A stretch of 64,000 bases of DNA, taken from assembly GCA_016936255.1 (NCBI GenBank), contig JAFGYE010000052.1, forward strand, positions 1 to 64,000, in the 5' to 3' direction. The translations under genes were made by a program, and so were the position numbers. This DNA comes from Marinifilaceae bacterium. Lineage in GTDB: Bacteria > Bacteroidota > Bacteroidia > Bacteroidales > Marinifilaceae. Under the pieces are notes generated by a model, which made no database searches, was not told the DNA's origin, and saw only the letters and a program-made list of their open reading frames with translations. Shown here in pieces: positions 45,427-54,444 of this stretch. The stretch's first letter is position 1. Each line of letters starts with the position of its first letter.

Positions 45427-46230
45427 ATGGCTAAAATAATTGCTCTGGCAAACCAAAAAGGAGGGGTTGGGAAAACCACTACAGCAATAAACCTTGCTTC
45501 AAGTCTTGCTGTTTTGGAGTATAAGGTTTTAATTGTTGATGCTGATCCGCAGGCGAATTCGACCTCAGGCATTGGCTTCGATGTTCGAAACATTGAAAAA
45601 AGCATTTACGAATGTATTGTTGATGGAATTGAACCCAAAGAAGCCATTCTACATAGTGAGATTGAAGGATTTGATATTCTTCCTTCGCACATCGACTTGG
45701 TAGGTGCTGAAATTGAGATGTTGAATCTTGCAAATCGTGAGCAAATTTTATTGAAGGTTCTTGAAAAATTAAGTCCTGATTATGATTTTATTCTAATTGA
45801 CTGTTCGCCTTCACTTGGTTTAATTACTGTGAATGCGCTAACAGCAGCTAATTCAATAATCATTCCTGTTCAGTGTGAATATTTTGCATTGGAAGGTTTG
45901 GGAAAACTTCTGAATACAATTAAAATTATTCAGAACCGTTTAAATCAGGATTTGGAAATTGAAGGATTTCTTCTAACGATGTATGATAGCCGTTTACGAT
46001 TATCAAATCAAGTTGTAAGTGAAGTTAAAAAACACTTTCAAGATATGGTTTTCGAGACAATCATTCAACGCAACACTAAGCTAGGTGAGGCTCCAAGTTA
46101 CGGTAAACCAGCAATTCTTTACGATGCCGAATCAGCCGGAGCAGTTAATTACTTAAATTTGGCTCGTGAATTATTGAAAAATAATAACCTGACAAAAACA
46201 AACACCAAAGCAAAACTCATTAGCGAATAA
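45427..46230 (+). CDS. parA: Chromosome-partitioning ATPase ParA (Soj)
   Basis: This protein has 267 residues when started at the ATG at 45427 (MAKIIALANQKGGVGKTT); a TTG two codons earlier is a less likely start. The deviant Walker motif is KGGVGKTTTAINLASSL, with DADPQANSTSGIG and DFILIDCSPSLGLITVNAL following. It dimerises with ATP on nucleoid DNA and is stimulated by ParB. It begins the parA-parB-DUF5683-mltD operon, with parB 15 bases behind. Confidence 0.96.
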   Translation: MAKIIALANQKGGVGKTTTAINLASSLAVLEYKVLIVDADPQANSTSGIGFDVRNIEKSIYECIVDGIEPKEAILHSEIEGFDILPSHIDLVGAEIEMLNLANREQILLKVLEKLSPDYDFILIDCSPSLGLITVNALTAANSIIIPVQCEYFALEGLGKLLNTIKIIQNRLNQDLEIEGFLLTMYDSRLRLSNQVVSEVKKHFQDMVFETIIQRNTKLGEAPSYGKPAILYDAESAGAVNYLNLARELLKNNNLTKTNTKAKLISE

Positions 46231-46245
46231 TATTGAAACAGTAAG

Positions 46246-47124
46246 ATGGTAAAAAAGAGCGCATTAGGAAGAGGATTAGGAGCACTTATTAATGATATCG
46301 ATGATGTTCAGGCAAGACCTGAAAGAGATTTAAGTAACGAAATCGAGATCTCAAAAATTGAAGCAAATCCGTATCAGCCAAGAACCAAATTTGATGTGGA
46401 AGCTTTGAATGAATTGGCTCAATCCATTAAAGAATTAGGAATTGTTCAGCCAATTACGGTTCGGAAAATTCATAATAACTCTTACCAGCTTATTGCCGGA
46501 GAAAGACGTTATCGGGCAGCAAAAATTGCCGGACTAACTAAAATTCCAGCTTACGTTCGAATGGCTGAAGATGATAAAATGCTGGAACTTGCCTTGGTTG
46601 AAAATATTCAACGCGAAGACCTTGATTCAATTGAAATTGCCATTAGTTACCAAAGATTAATTGAAGAGTGCAAACTAACACAAGAGAGTTTATCTGACCG
46701 TGTAGGTAAAAAACGCTCTACTATATCCAACTATTTACGACTACTAAGACTACCTGCTGAAATCCAAAAAGGAATTCGCGAGAAAAAACTACTTATGGGC
46801 CATGCCCGCGCATTGGTAAATGTTGATGATCCAAGAACTCAACTTGAAATTTTTCAAGTAACCGTTGAAAACGATTTCTCCGTTCGAAAAGTTGAAGAAT
46901 TGGTTCGTAATTTTAACCAGACAACTGAAGAAAAACCAACTCCGGAGAAAGCAACAGCGCTTCCTAAAGAGTATGAATCTTTAAAAGATCACTTAGCCAA
47001 TCATTTTAGTGCAAAAGTTGATCTTAAACGAACCAAAAATGGCAAAGGAAAAATCATTATCCCATTTACATCCGATGACGATTTAGAACGTATCCTTGCC
47101 GTATTGGATCAAATGAAATCATAA
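46246..47124 (+). CDS. parB: Chromosome-partitioning protein ParB (Spo0J)
   Basis: This 292-residue protein has the ParB N-terminal start KKSALGRGLGALI, the CTPase/clamp motif GERRYRAAKIAGL, ENIQREDLDSIE, and an HTH (LTQESLSDRVGKKRSTISNYLRL) at about 148-170. A C-terminal dimerisation region follows. It loads at parS sites and acts with ParA in chromosome segregation. I find no perfect parS palindrome in the window, so the site must be elsewhere or diverged. Confidence 0.96.
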   Translation: MVKKSALGRGLGALINDIDDVQARPERDLSNEIEISKIEANPYQPRTKFDVEALNELAQSIKELGIVQPITVRKIHNNSYQLIAGERRYRAAKIAGLTKIPAYVRMAEDDKMLELALVENIQREDLDSIEIAISYQRLIEECKLTQESLSDRVGKKRSTISNYLRLLRLPAEIQKGIREKKLLMGHARALVNVDDPRTQLEIFQVTVENDFSVRKVEELVRNFNQTTEEKPTPEKATALPKEYESLKDHLANHFSAKVDLKRTKNGKGKIIIPFTSDDDLERILAVLDQMKS

Positions 47125-47152
47125 GTTAGTTGAAACTTTTAAAAAATAAACA

Positions 47153-47809
47153 TTGAATAATTTGCGCCTGATTATTTTCCTTGGGCTGATCTCTCTTATC
47201 GTGCTTGGAGGAAGTAAAAATGCTATCTCTCAGCGGATAGAAGCAGATACAGTATCTGTTGAACCGATTGTTAAAGTTCATTCTCCGCATAAAGCAACCA
47301 TGTACTCTGTTGTATTTCCGGGTTTAGGACAAGCCTACAACAAAAAGTATTGGAAGATACCTATATTATACGCTGGAATTGGTGCAACCATTTATGCCAT
47401 TAACTGGAATACCAAGAATTACAAAAAATACAAAAATGGCTTTAAAGATTTTTCTGAATTTTACGATTGGAAAATTCTCTCTGCAGAAGATAAACTAGAG
47501 ACCGAAAAACCTACTGCGGATAGTTACCAGAAAATTCTGGAAAATGATTGGGATGCAACAACAACATCCTATGATACTTGGTTTAAAAGCACTTTACAAA
47601 ATGGTAAAGACTCTTATAAGCACGATCGCGATCTTAGCTATATCATTTTGGTCGGGGTTTACGTACTAAACATTGTTGATGCAGCCGTTGATGCACATTT
47701 CACCAATTTTAATGTGAACAATGACTTGACTATTAAAGTAGAACCTGCGGTCAGTTATTCTGCTTTTTCGGGCAATTCTCTTGGCTTTAGATGCCAAATT
47801 ACCTTTTAA
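47153..47809 (+). CDS. DUF5683 membrane or secreted protein
   Basis: This protein has about 218 residues and shows the DUF5683 core SPHKATMYSVVFPGLGQAYNKKYWKIPILYAGIGATIYAIN and the later LSYIILVGVYVLNIVDAAVDAHF. A signal peptide (NLRLIIFLGLISLIVLGGSKN) lies at the N-terminus. No ATG precedes it, so it must start at TTG (47153, or TTG at 47162). It lies between parB and mltD in this phylum's usual order. Its role is unknown; the context suggests cell envelope or division. Confidence 0.8.
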   Translation: MNNLRLIIFLGLISLIVLGGSKNAISQRIEADTVSVEPIVKVHSPHKATMYSVVFPGLGQAYNKKYWKIPILYAGIGATIYAINWNTKNYKKYKNGFKDFSEFYDWKILSAEDKLETEKPTADSYQKILENDWDATTTSYDTWFKSTLQNGKDSYKHDRDLSYIILVGVYVLNIVDAAVDAHFTNFNVNNDLTIKVEPAVSYSAFSGNSLGFRCQITF

Positions 47810-47815
47810 AAAACA

Positions 47816-49519
47816 ATGATGAAAAAAAAACAATATATTTTACCCCTTATTTTTTTGGGTACTGCATTTGCTTGCAACACAATCAAACAGACAGGTTCTG
47901 AACAAACAGTCAAGACAACATCAGGAATTGAACAAGTAACACTTTCTGAAATTGACACTTTATCGAAAGTCACAGAAAATGTAAGTGAGGAAACTGAAAA
48001 AGACTCTTTGGATTTTCTGAAAATTAATCCGGTTGATGTTCGTTGGGATCTAAATGACAGTATCAATACAACTTTCTCAAACAACCTAGACAGTCTGCTA
48101 TATTCATGGTACGCAAAGAACACGTTTAAAACAAGAACATACAATCGGGACACGATTTCGGCTCAAGCAGAAAAAATTCCGGATTCAGTATATATCAAGC
48201 GATTGGAAGAAATTCCTTCTTTAATTGATTTATCCTACAACAAAATCGTACGAAACTACATCGAACTGTATTCGCAAAGAAGAAGATCTCAGGTTGAAAT
48301 GATGATGGGAATGTCGGAATACTACTTCCCGATTATCGAAGAAATTTTGGACAAAGAAGGCCTGCCTCAGGAATTAAAATACTTACCCATCATTGAATCA
48401 GCTTTAAATCCAAAAGCACTATCCAGAGCCGGGGCAAGTGGTTTATGGCAATTTATGTATGGAACGGGAAGAATGTACAAGCTCGATATTAATACTTTTG
48501 TTGATGAACGAAGAGATCCTGTAAAAGCGAGTTACGCTGCAGTAAAATATCTGAAAGATATGTACCGGGTTTACGGCAATTGGCATTTGGTAATTGCTGC
48601 CTACAACTGTGGACCAGGAAATGTAAATAAAGCAATCAGACGAAGTGGCGGCAAGAAAAACTATTGGGATATTTACTTTCACTTGCCTAAAGAAACAAGA
48701 GGATATGTACCTGCATTTATAGCTGCTCTTTATACTTTCAATTACCACAAAGAGCATCAGTTATTCCCGCAGCCATCTAATTTGCCGGTTGCATGCGACA
48801 CTTTGCTCATAAATGAACAACTTCACTTTGATCAGGTGGCTAATGTTATCAACATTTCGAAAGAGCAATTAAGGGAATTAAATCCTCAATACAGAGCAGA
48901 TATTATTCCTGCAAGTAAAGATGGTTATGCATTAAAAATACCTCTGCAGTACACAACAAAATTTATCGATAAGCAAGACTCTATTTTTGCTTATAAAAAG
49001 GAGTATTATTTTAGCATGAAAGACAAGGTAGTAAATCCTAATGACCGATACCAAAAGTTTGCCCATGTTACTCCCAAGGATAAAGCTAAGGTGTATTACA
49101 AAGTAAAATCGGGTGATGCCATCGGACTTATTGCTTCCTGGTTTCATGTTAGAACCTCGGATCTCAGCTATTGGAATAATGTAAGAAGAAACTTAATTAA
49201 AGTTGGCCAAAAACTAGTGCTGTATGTTCCTAAAGGAAAAGAATCCTATTATAGTAGCTTCAACACAATGAGTTACAGCCAAAAACAAGCTACATTAGGA
49301 AAAACAACTACATCCGTCAAAACAAGCACAAAACAAATTCCACTAAATGCCAGTAATGGATCATACGTTTACTATACGGTTAAAAGAGGTGACAACTTTT
49401 GGACTATCGCCAAAAAATTTCCGGGTATTTCCAACTCCGACATCATGAAAATTAATAATATAACAGATGATGGAAGTCTTAAAGTGGGTCAAAAATTGAA
49501 GATTCAACCCAAAAGCTAA
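47816..49519 (+). CDS. LysM lytic murein transglycosylase (MltD-like)
   Basis: This protein of 567 residues has a lipoprotein-like signal (FLGTAFACNT). The lytic transglycosylase domain covers about 165-330, with the catalytic Glu in PIIESALNPKALSRAGASGL, then GLWQFMYGTGRMYKL and YNCGPGNVNKAIRR. LysM peptidoglycan-binding repeats follow at about 425-470 (YYKVKSGDAIGLIASWFHV) and 525-567 (YYTVKRGDNFWTIAKKF). It cleaves glycan strands to 1,6-anhydro ends during wall growth. It is the last gene of the par operon; a terminator follows. Confidence 0.9.
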   Translation: MMKKKQYILPLIFLGTAFACNTIKQTGSEQTVKTTSGIEQVTLSEIDTLSKVTENVSEETEKDSLDFLKINPVDVRWDLNDSINTTFSNNLDSLLYSWYAKNTFKTRTYNRDTISAQAEKIPDSVYIKRLEEIPSLIDLSYNKIVRNYIELYSQRRRSQVEMMMGMSEYYFPIIEEILDKEGLPQELKYLPIIESALNPKALSRAGASGLWQFMYGTGRMYKLDINTFVDERRDPVKASYAAVKYLKDMYRVYGNWHLVIAAYNCGPGNVNKAIRRSGGKKNYWDIYFHLPKETRGYVPAFIAALYTFNYHKEHQLFPQPSNLPVACDTLLINEQLHFDQVANVINISKEQLRELNPQYRADIIPASKDGYALKIPLQYTTKFIDKQDSIFAYKKEYYFSMKDKVVNPNDRYQKFAHVTPKDKAKVYYKVKSGDAIGLIASWFHVRTSDLSYWNNVRRNLIKVGQKLVLYVPKGKESYYSSFNTMSYSQKQATLGKTTTSVKTSTKQIPLNASNGSYVYYTVKRGDNFWTIAKKFPGISNSDIMKINNITDDGSLKVGQKLKIQPKS

Positions 49520-49542
49520 AATTAAATCCTATTAGGGTAAAT

Positions 49543-49574
49543 AAAAAAAACGAAGTAATTACTTCGTTTTTTTT
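49543..49574. terminator. Terminator after mltD
   Basis: CGAAGTAATTACTTCG (49551-49566) is a perfect palindrome flanked by eight A and eight T. It ends the plus-strand operon 25 to 50 bases after the stop. Confidence 0.88.
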
Positions 49575-49895
49575 GCTTTTTTATTAACAATACCAAACAT
49601 TTTATTAACAAAAACTAAATATTTTTATTTGTATTCCTTTTAAATAAAGCTCATTGAAAGTGTTGTACACACTGGTTTTACTGATCAAAAACCTTTTTAT
49701 CACAACAAACAATTCATACATTAATCAAAAACTTTTGATCGGAAAGGAATATATAATTAAATTGGCATCAATAAATAAAATCAGGCCAGATCTGATTTAT
49801 TTATCCCGATTTATTGATATGCTAATAAGCTTCTGGTAAATTCTTTCCCGGAATTGCCAGAAGCCGGGATAAAACAACTCTTCTTACTATCCTTT
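49575..49895. other. Gene-free AT-rich gap
   Basis: The 320 bases between the mltD terminator and the gldG stop hold no convincing gene. The only frame (61 codons from a TTG at 49654) has no start context, domain or signal. Nothing else is seen. Confidence 0.4.
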
Positions 49896-51410
49896 TTACT
49901 TTATAAATCCAGGTTTCATTCTTTTGGATCGCTTTCTTCGTCTTCTTTCAAAACGGAGCAAACCATATGCAATTATTAGTACGAGGGGAAGTAAGAAATT
50001 AAGATATTTCAAAAAGAAAACTCTGGCATCAGTAATTTCTTTTATCGGACGTGAAGAAACGCCTTTTGTTCGCAGCGACATCAATCCGGTATCATCACTT
50101 AGCCAATCTACCGCATTTGCTAAAAAATTAATATTATCCCTCTGAATAGCAATTTTACCAGCTCCCATACCATTCACAATAAAATCTCCATCACCTACAA
50201 CACAAATTCGCGCTTCCTTTTCACCCCCCATATTACCACTAATTGTGGCGGCAACAGTTAAATCGGGATAAAGAAAATCCTGAGCCCGCCATATTCTTCC
50301 AATATTAAAACTAATTGGCGCTTTTAATTTCCCCGAAATATCGGATGTAAAAGCAAGAGGCTGATAATTCATCTTACTATCACCAATAAAACTAATCGGG
50401 CTTGCAAATTGCAGTACAACCGTTTCTATCCCATCGGTAATCGTATGATTTGCAAATTTTGATATCACAGGCAAAAAAGGAAAATTAATCTGCTGTGGAT
50501 AGGAAAAATATCCTTGTTGCTGAACCGTAACAGTTCCACACTTTTTATCAACAATAAAGGAATCATCAACATATAAACCTTTGCTTTGCAACCATGTTTC
50601 TAAACCAGTATTCACCAAAACACCAATTCCATCATTCAACATTCCGTTTACCCGTTCAATAGCTATAAATAAGTTACCTCCTTCAGCTAAATATTTATCT
50701 AAGCGTGATAATTGTGTTGACGAAATGGTTGCCATAGGTCCAATTAACATCAAAGACTTGTAATCCGAAAGATCAGGTTCAGATAACAAATGAATCTGTT
50801 TTACATCGTATAAAATAGACAATTCAGTGATTGCCTGTTCCAATTTTCCAAGTGCAGGTTCACCATGTCCAACAATGTAACCGATTTTAGGTTTATCCTT
50901 GATGGTTAGCCTTTTAATTAAGGTCGACAATGTATACTCCATAACGATTCCAGGCTTTATTAATGGAATAATTTCCGACTTATCCCCAACCTGAATAGAC
51001 ATTCCCAAAAATACCCTTTGCACTTTAATTTGATCCCTTTCCCGAACTTCTAGAGGTACCGGGTTGATGCCTGCCTCGATGGCCTCTTGCTCCAACTCCT
51101 CATTCGTATTGGGATTGATAAATTCAAAATCAATTTTCTTCTTACTGTAATTATTATATTCCGTTAAAAGATTCTTTAAATCCTGTACAGTCCGATTAAC
51201 GTCCGGAGGTAAATTATCAGAAACATACAAAGTAATTATAATAGGAGTCTCTACCTCTCTTAAAATTCGTTTGGTTGAACGATCCAATGTATATCTCTTA
51301 TCCTCGGTAAAATCAGCACGAAAGAAAAAAACCGAAGAAATAAAATTCAGAATGATTAAAATCCCAGCAACAACTAAACTGCTATATATTATATTTTTTC
51401 TTTTAGTCAT
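49896..51410 (-). CDS. gldG: Gliding-associated ABC transporter substrate-binding protein GldG
   Basis: This protein of 504 residues has an N-terminal membrane anchor (IIYSSLVVAGILIILNFISSVFFF), then the GldG/ABC-2-associated domain (FTEDKRYTLDRSTKRILREVETPIIITLYVS; IGYIVGHGEPALGKLEQAI). A C-terminal membrane helix (FFLKYLNFLLPLVLIIAYGLLRF) precedes an Arg/Lys-rich tail. GldG is the integral component of the GldAFG transporter required for gliding. It lies 10 bases downstream of gldF. Confidence 0.88.
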   Translation of the reverse strand: MTKRKNIIYSSLVVAGILIILNFISSVFFFRADFTEDKRYTLDRSTKRILREVETPIIITLYVSDNLPPDVNRTVQDLKNLLTEYNNYSKKKIDFEFINPNTNEELEQEAIEAGINPVPLEVRERDQIKVQRVFLGMSIQVGDKSEIIPLIKPGIVMEYTLSTLIKRLTIKDKPKIGYIVGHGEPALGKLEQAITELSILYDVKQIHLLSEPDLSDYKSLMLIGPMATISSTQLSRLDKYLAEGGNLFIAIERVNGMLNDGIGVLVNTGLETWLQSKGLYVDDSFIVDKKCGTVTVQQQGYFSYPQQINFPFLPVISKFANHTITDGIETVVLQFASPISFIGDSKMNYQPLAFTSDISGKLKAPISFNIGRIWRAQDFLYPDLTVAATISGNMGGEKEARICVVGDGDFIVNGMGAGKIAIQRDNINFLANAVDWLSDDTGLMSLRTKGVSSRPIKEITDARVFFLKYLNFLLPLVLIIAYGLLRFERRRRKRSKRMKPGFIK

Positions 51411-51420
51411 AAATCAGGAT

Positions 51421-52140
51421 TTACAGATTACGATTTGATAGAATCATTTTTGACGTAAAAAGGCAGAAAAACACAATAGATAAGAAATAAATCAGATCTT
51501 TTGTATCAACAACACCTCTTGATATTGATTCAAAATGAGTTGAAAGACTCATATAACTAAAGAAACTTCCAAGGAAGCCTACAAAGTTAGAAGCCAACAC
51601 ATCAAAAATAATGTGAAAAAATATTCCTATGGACAAGGCGGTTAAAGATGCAATTATTGGATTTGATGCAACACAAGACGCAAGCAATCCAATACTAATA
51701 TAAACCATACTCATAAGCAATAAGCCCACGTATCCCAATAAAATTGCAGAATGATCTACTGGACCAATTGCCCACAATGTGAAATAATAAATTACTGTTG
51801 GAGCCAGTGCTATTGCAATTAACAGTAAAGTGGACAAAAACTTACCAAAAATTAATTGCCAATCGCTCACAGGCTTAGTAAGCAAAAGCTCAAGGGTACC
51901 AGCTTTTAATTCCCCGGCAATTGAACGCATAGTAAGAGCCGGAATAAAAATAAATAAACTCCAGTAGGCCACTGTAAAAAATGTATTGAGATTGGCTTGC
52001 CCCACAAAAAAGACATCAGCCCCGTAAATCCATGTAAAAAAACCACTAAACCCTAGAAAAATAACGATTAATACATAAGCCGTTAATGAATCAAAAAAAG
52101 TGCTTAGCTCTCTGCCGGCAATGTGAATAATTTGTTTCAT
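51421..52140 (-). CDS. gldF: Gliding-associated ABC transporter permease GldF
   Basis: This protein of 239 residues is an ABC-2-type permease with six membrane helices and the GldF segment RSIAGELKAGTLELLLTKPVSDWQLIFGKFLSTLLL (about 67-103). The protein begins MKQIIHIAGRELSTFFDSL. It is the membrane channel of the gliding ABC transporter, directly adjoining gldA (6 bases) and gldG (10 bases). Confidence 0.92.
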   Translation of the reverse strand: MKQIIHIAGRELSTFFDSLTAYVLIVIFLGFSGFFTWIYGADVFFVGQANLNTFFTVAYWSLFIFIPALTMRSIAGELKAGTLELLLTKPVSDWQLIFGKFLSTLLLIAIALAPTVIYYFTLWAIGPVDHSAILLGYVGLLLMSMVYISIGLLASCVASNPIIASLTALSIGIFFHIIFDVLASNFVGFLGSFFSYMSLSTHFESISRGVVDTKDLIYFLSIVFFCLFTSKMILSNRNL

Positions 52141-52146
52141 AAAGAT

Positions 52147-53076
52147 CTAACGAAGGGTTAATTCCCGAAATATATCCTCCAGTTTTGTTTCTGTAGGTGT
52201 CAACTCAGTAATGTAATAATTATTTTGAACACATGTATTAAATATTGCTTTAACTGATGTAGTATTGGGTAAAGACTGAATTTCAAACAATTGCTTATCA
52301 ACATCAATAATATCAATAGAATCGATCGTTTCTATCTCAAATAAAGATTTAAAGATATAATCAATATTTCCCCCTTGTACTCCCAATTTTAAGATCTCAT
52401 TTCCCTGGGCCTGCTTCCTTAATTCTTCGGCAGTCCCATCCACTACAATTCTACCATTATTAATAATTAAAATACGATCACAAGTAGCCTCAACCTCCGC
52501 TAAAATATGAGAACTTAAAATAACCGTTTTTTCTTTTCCAATACGCTTAATAAGCTCCCGAATCTCTACAATCTGATTTGGATCAAGCCCTGTAGTTGGC
52601 TCATCAAGAATTAGTATATCCGGATCATGAATTAAAGCCTGCGCCAATCCAACTCTTTGCTGATAACCTTTTGACAGCTCACCAATTAATTTATGCTTTT
52701 CCCCTTCCAAACCACAAGTCCGAATCATATCCAATATCCTTTCAGGAATAAGATATTTTGGTATCCCGTGAATTTTAGCAATGAACTCCAGAAAATCAAT
52801 GATGTTCATTTCCTGATACAAAGGATTATTTTCGGCCAAATATCCAATATTCTTCTTAATGATTTCGGGATGATCATGAATAGAATAACCACCAACCAAT
52901 ACATCTCCTTCTTCAGGTTTAATAAAACACGCGATTGCTTTCATAGTAGTCGTTTTTCCTGCTCCGTTTGGACCCAGAAAACCCAAAACCTCTCCAGCTT
53001 TCACACGAAAAGATACATTATCAACAGCCTTTTGAGGACCGTATCTTTTGGTTAGATGTTCAACAACAATATCCAT
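52147..53076 (-). CDS. gldA: Gliding-associated ABC transporter ATPase GldA
   Basis: This 309-residue ATPase has Walker A GPNGAGKTTT (about 35-44), signature LSKGYQQRVGLAQALIHDP, Walker B ILILDEPTTGLDPNQ and the switch His in ILSSHILAEVEATCD. The C-terminal 80 residues form a regulatory tail. It powers the GldF/GldG transporter. gldA, gldF and gldG are consecutive here and clearly co-transcribed. Confidence 0.93.
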   Translation of the reverse strand: MDIVVEHLTKRYGPQKAVDNVSFRVKAGEVLGFLGPNGAGKTTTMKAIACFIKPEEGDVLVGGYSIHDHPEIIKKNIGYLAENNPLYQEMNIIDFLEFIAKIHGIPKYLIPERILDMIRTCGLEGEKHKLIGELSKGYQQRVGLAQALIHDPDILILDEPTTGLDPNQIVEIRELIKRIGKEKTVILSSHILAEVEATCDRILIINNGRIVVDGTAEELRKQAQGNEILKLGVQGGNIDYIFKSLFEIETIDSIDIIDVDKQLFEIQSLPNTTSVKAIFNTCVQNNYYITELTPTETKLEDIFRELTLR

Positions 53077-53244
53077 ATAAGAAAAATCTAATTGTATCTA
53101 ACAAATTTAGAAAAAAGGTCATCTATCTAACTGAACTGTTATCGATTTAACAATTATTAACAGTAAATAATCAGATGGGCTGGCTGCCTTTTCTGTCATT
53201 TAATGAAATTAAGTATTTTTACAGCTCAAATACACAATAAAAAT

Positions 53245-53898
53245 ATGATTAAAGCAATTATTTTTGATATGGATGGTCTTTTGATAAACTCAGAACCATT
53301 CTGGCAGGAGAGCGAAACAAAGGTATTCTCATCACTTGGACTTGATGTAAATAACAAAATGTTTGAACAGTTCATGGGAAAAAGAATAGATGAGATAGTT
53401 GAAATAATGCACAAAATGATGCCTTGGAATCATGTTTCAAAAGAAAAGGTTACAGAAGATATTGTTGAAAATGTTATTCGTTTGGTCTTGGAAAAAGGAA
53501 CTTGTTTGGATGGCGTGAATAAGACTCTGGAGATTTTACAGCAGGCTTCCTTTAAAATTGGACTTGCTTCATCCTCCAAAATGAAAATTATCTCAGCGGT
53601 TTTAGAAAAACTGCAGCTTCATGATTATTTCGAAGTGGTTCATTCGGCCGAATTTGAAAAATATGGAAAACCACATCCACAGGTTTTTATTACAACGGCT
53701 GAATTACTCGGCATTCCCCCATCAGAATGCCTGGTTTTCGAGGACTCATTAAATGGTGTAATCTCCGCTCTTGCGGCAGGCATGAAATGTATTGCGGTTC
53801 CTGAGAAAGATGCCTTTAACCTCAATAAATTTGTAATCGCAAATAAAGTTCTTGATAGTTTGAATGATTTTGAGATTCCTCAACTTAAGAATTTATAA
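53245..53898 (+). CDS. HAD-superfamily phosphatase (hexitol/2-deoxyglucose-6-phosphatase-like)
   Basis: This protein has 217 residues when started at the ATG at 53245 (MIKAIIFDMDGLLINSEPFW), which begins with the catalytic DxDG motif. Motif II LASSS, Lys in FEKYGKPHPQVF and motif IV VFEDSLNGVISALAAGM complete a subfamily I phosphatase of the YniC/HxpB type. It dephosphorylates small sugar phosphates; the exact substrate is inferred. Its last codons overlap the end of aroK by 14 bases on the opposite strand. Confidence 0.88.
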   Translation: MIKAIIFDMDGLLINSEPFWQESETKVFSSLGLDVNNKMFEQFMGKRIDEIVEIMHKMMPWNHVSKEKVTEDIVENVIRLVLEKGTCLDGVNKTLEILQQASFKIGLASSSKMKIISAVLEKLQLHDYFEVVHSAEFEKYGKPHPQVFITTAELLGIPPSECLVFEDSLNGVISALAAGMKCIAVPEKDAFNLNKFVIANKVLDSLNDFEIPQLKNL

Positions 53899-54397
53899 CT
53901 GGATCCAGAATTGCTGTAAAATCATCTAATTCCAAATTACCAGAGACCATTTTGTACTGTGACTTTTCATAATAAGGCATCCTGAACTTCAAATGCCTTG
54001 TTATGTAGTCAAGTAATTCATCCTGAGAAAAATTTTTCACTAAAGGACGCTCGCTATCGGAGTTGGTAATTCGCTCCCGAAGCAATAAAGGACTGCATTC
54101 GATAAACAAGGTAACCCCCAATCGATTCATCTCCTCCATATTGTTATTAAAACAAGGAGCTCCGCCCCCTGTAGCTACAATAAGATTTTCAGCTTCGAAA
54201 ATTGATTTCAAAGCATCATGCTCCCGTTGCCGAAAACCAGACTCTCCAAATTTTTCGAAGATTTTCGGGATCGTTAACTTCTCTCTCTCTTCAATCAGAG
54301 TATCAAGATCAACAAAATGAAAACCATAATGGGCCGCAATAATCTTACCCCAGCGTGATTTACCACACCCCATATATCCAATCAAAAAAATCTTCAT
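53885..54397 (-). CDS. aroK: Shikimate kinase
   Basis: This 170-residue protein has P-loop GYMGCGKSRWG, shikimate-binding FVDLDTLIEE and GESGFRQREHDAL, ATGGGAPC, and the ERPL lid-region motif. It phosphorylates shikimate in aromatic amino acid synthesis. It is a short normal-length kinase, tail-to-tail with the HAD gene (14-base overlap) and 47 bases downstream of parC. Confidence 0.95.
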   Translation of the reverse strand: MKIFLIGYMGCGKSRWGKIIAAHYGFHFVDLDTLIEEREKLTIPKIFEKFGESGFRQREHDALKSIFEAENLIVATGGGAPCFNNNMEEMNRLGVTLFIECSPLLLRERITNSDSERPLVKNFSQDELLDYITRHLKFRMPYYEKSQYKMVSGNLELDDFTAILDPVINS

Positions 54398-54444
54398 TGC
54401 AAAATTTAAAATAAGTGAAGCATAACAATTCGCTGAAAAAGAAA

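Noticed and set aside
45427-47124. parS site expected near parAB
   Set aside because: I looked for the TGTTNCACGTGAAACA palindrome and did not find it in the window.
49654-49839. 61-codon open frame after the mltD terminator
   Set aside because: Starts at a TTG with no context, random-looking composition, no neighbour support.
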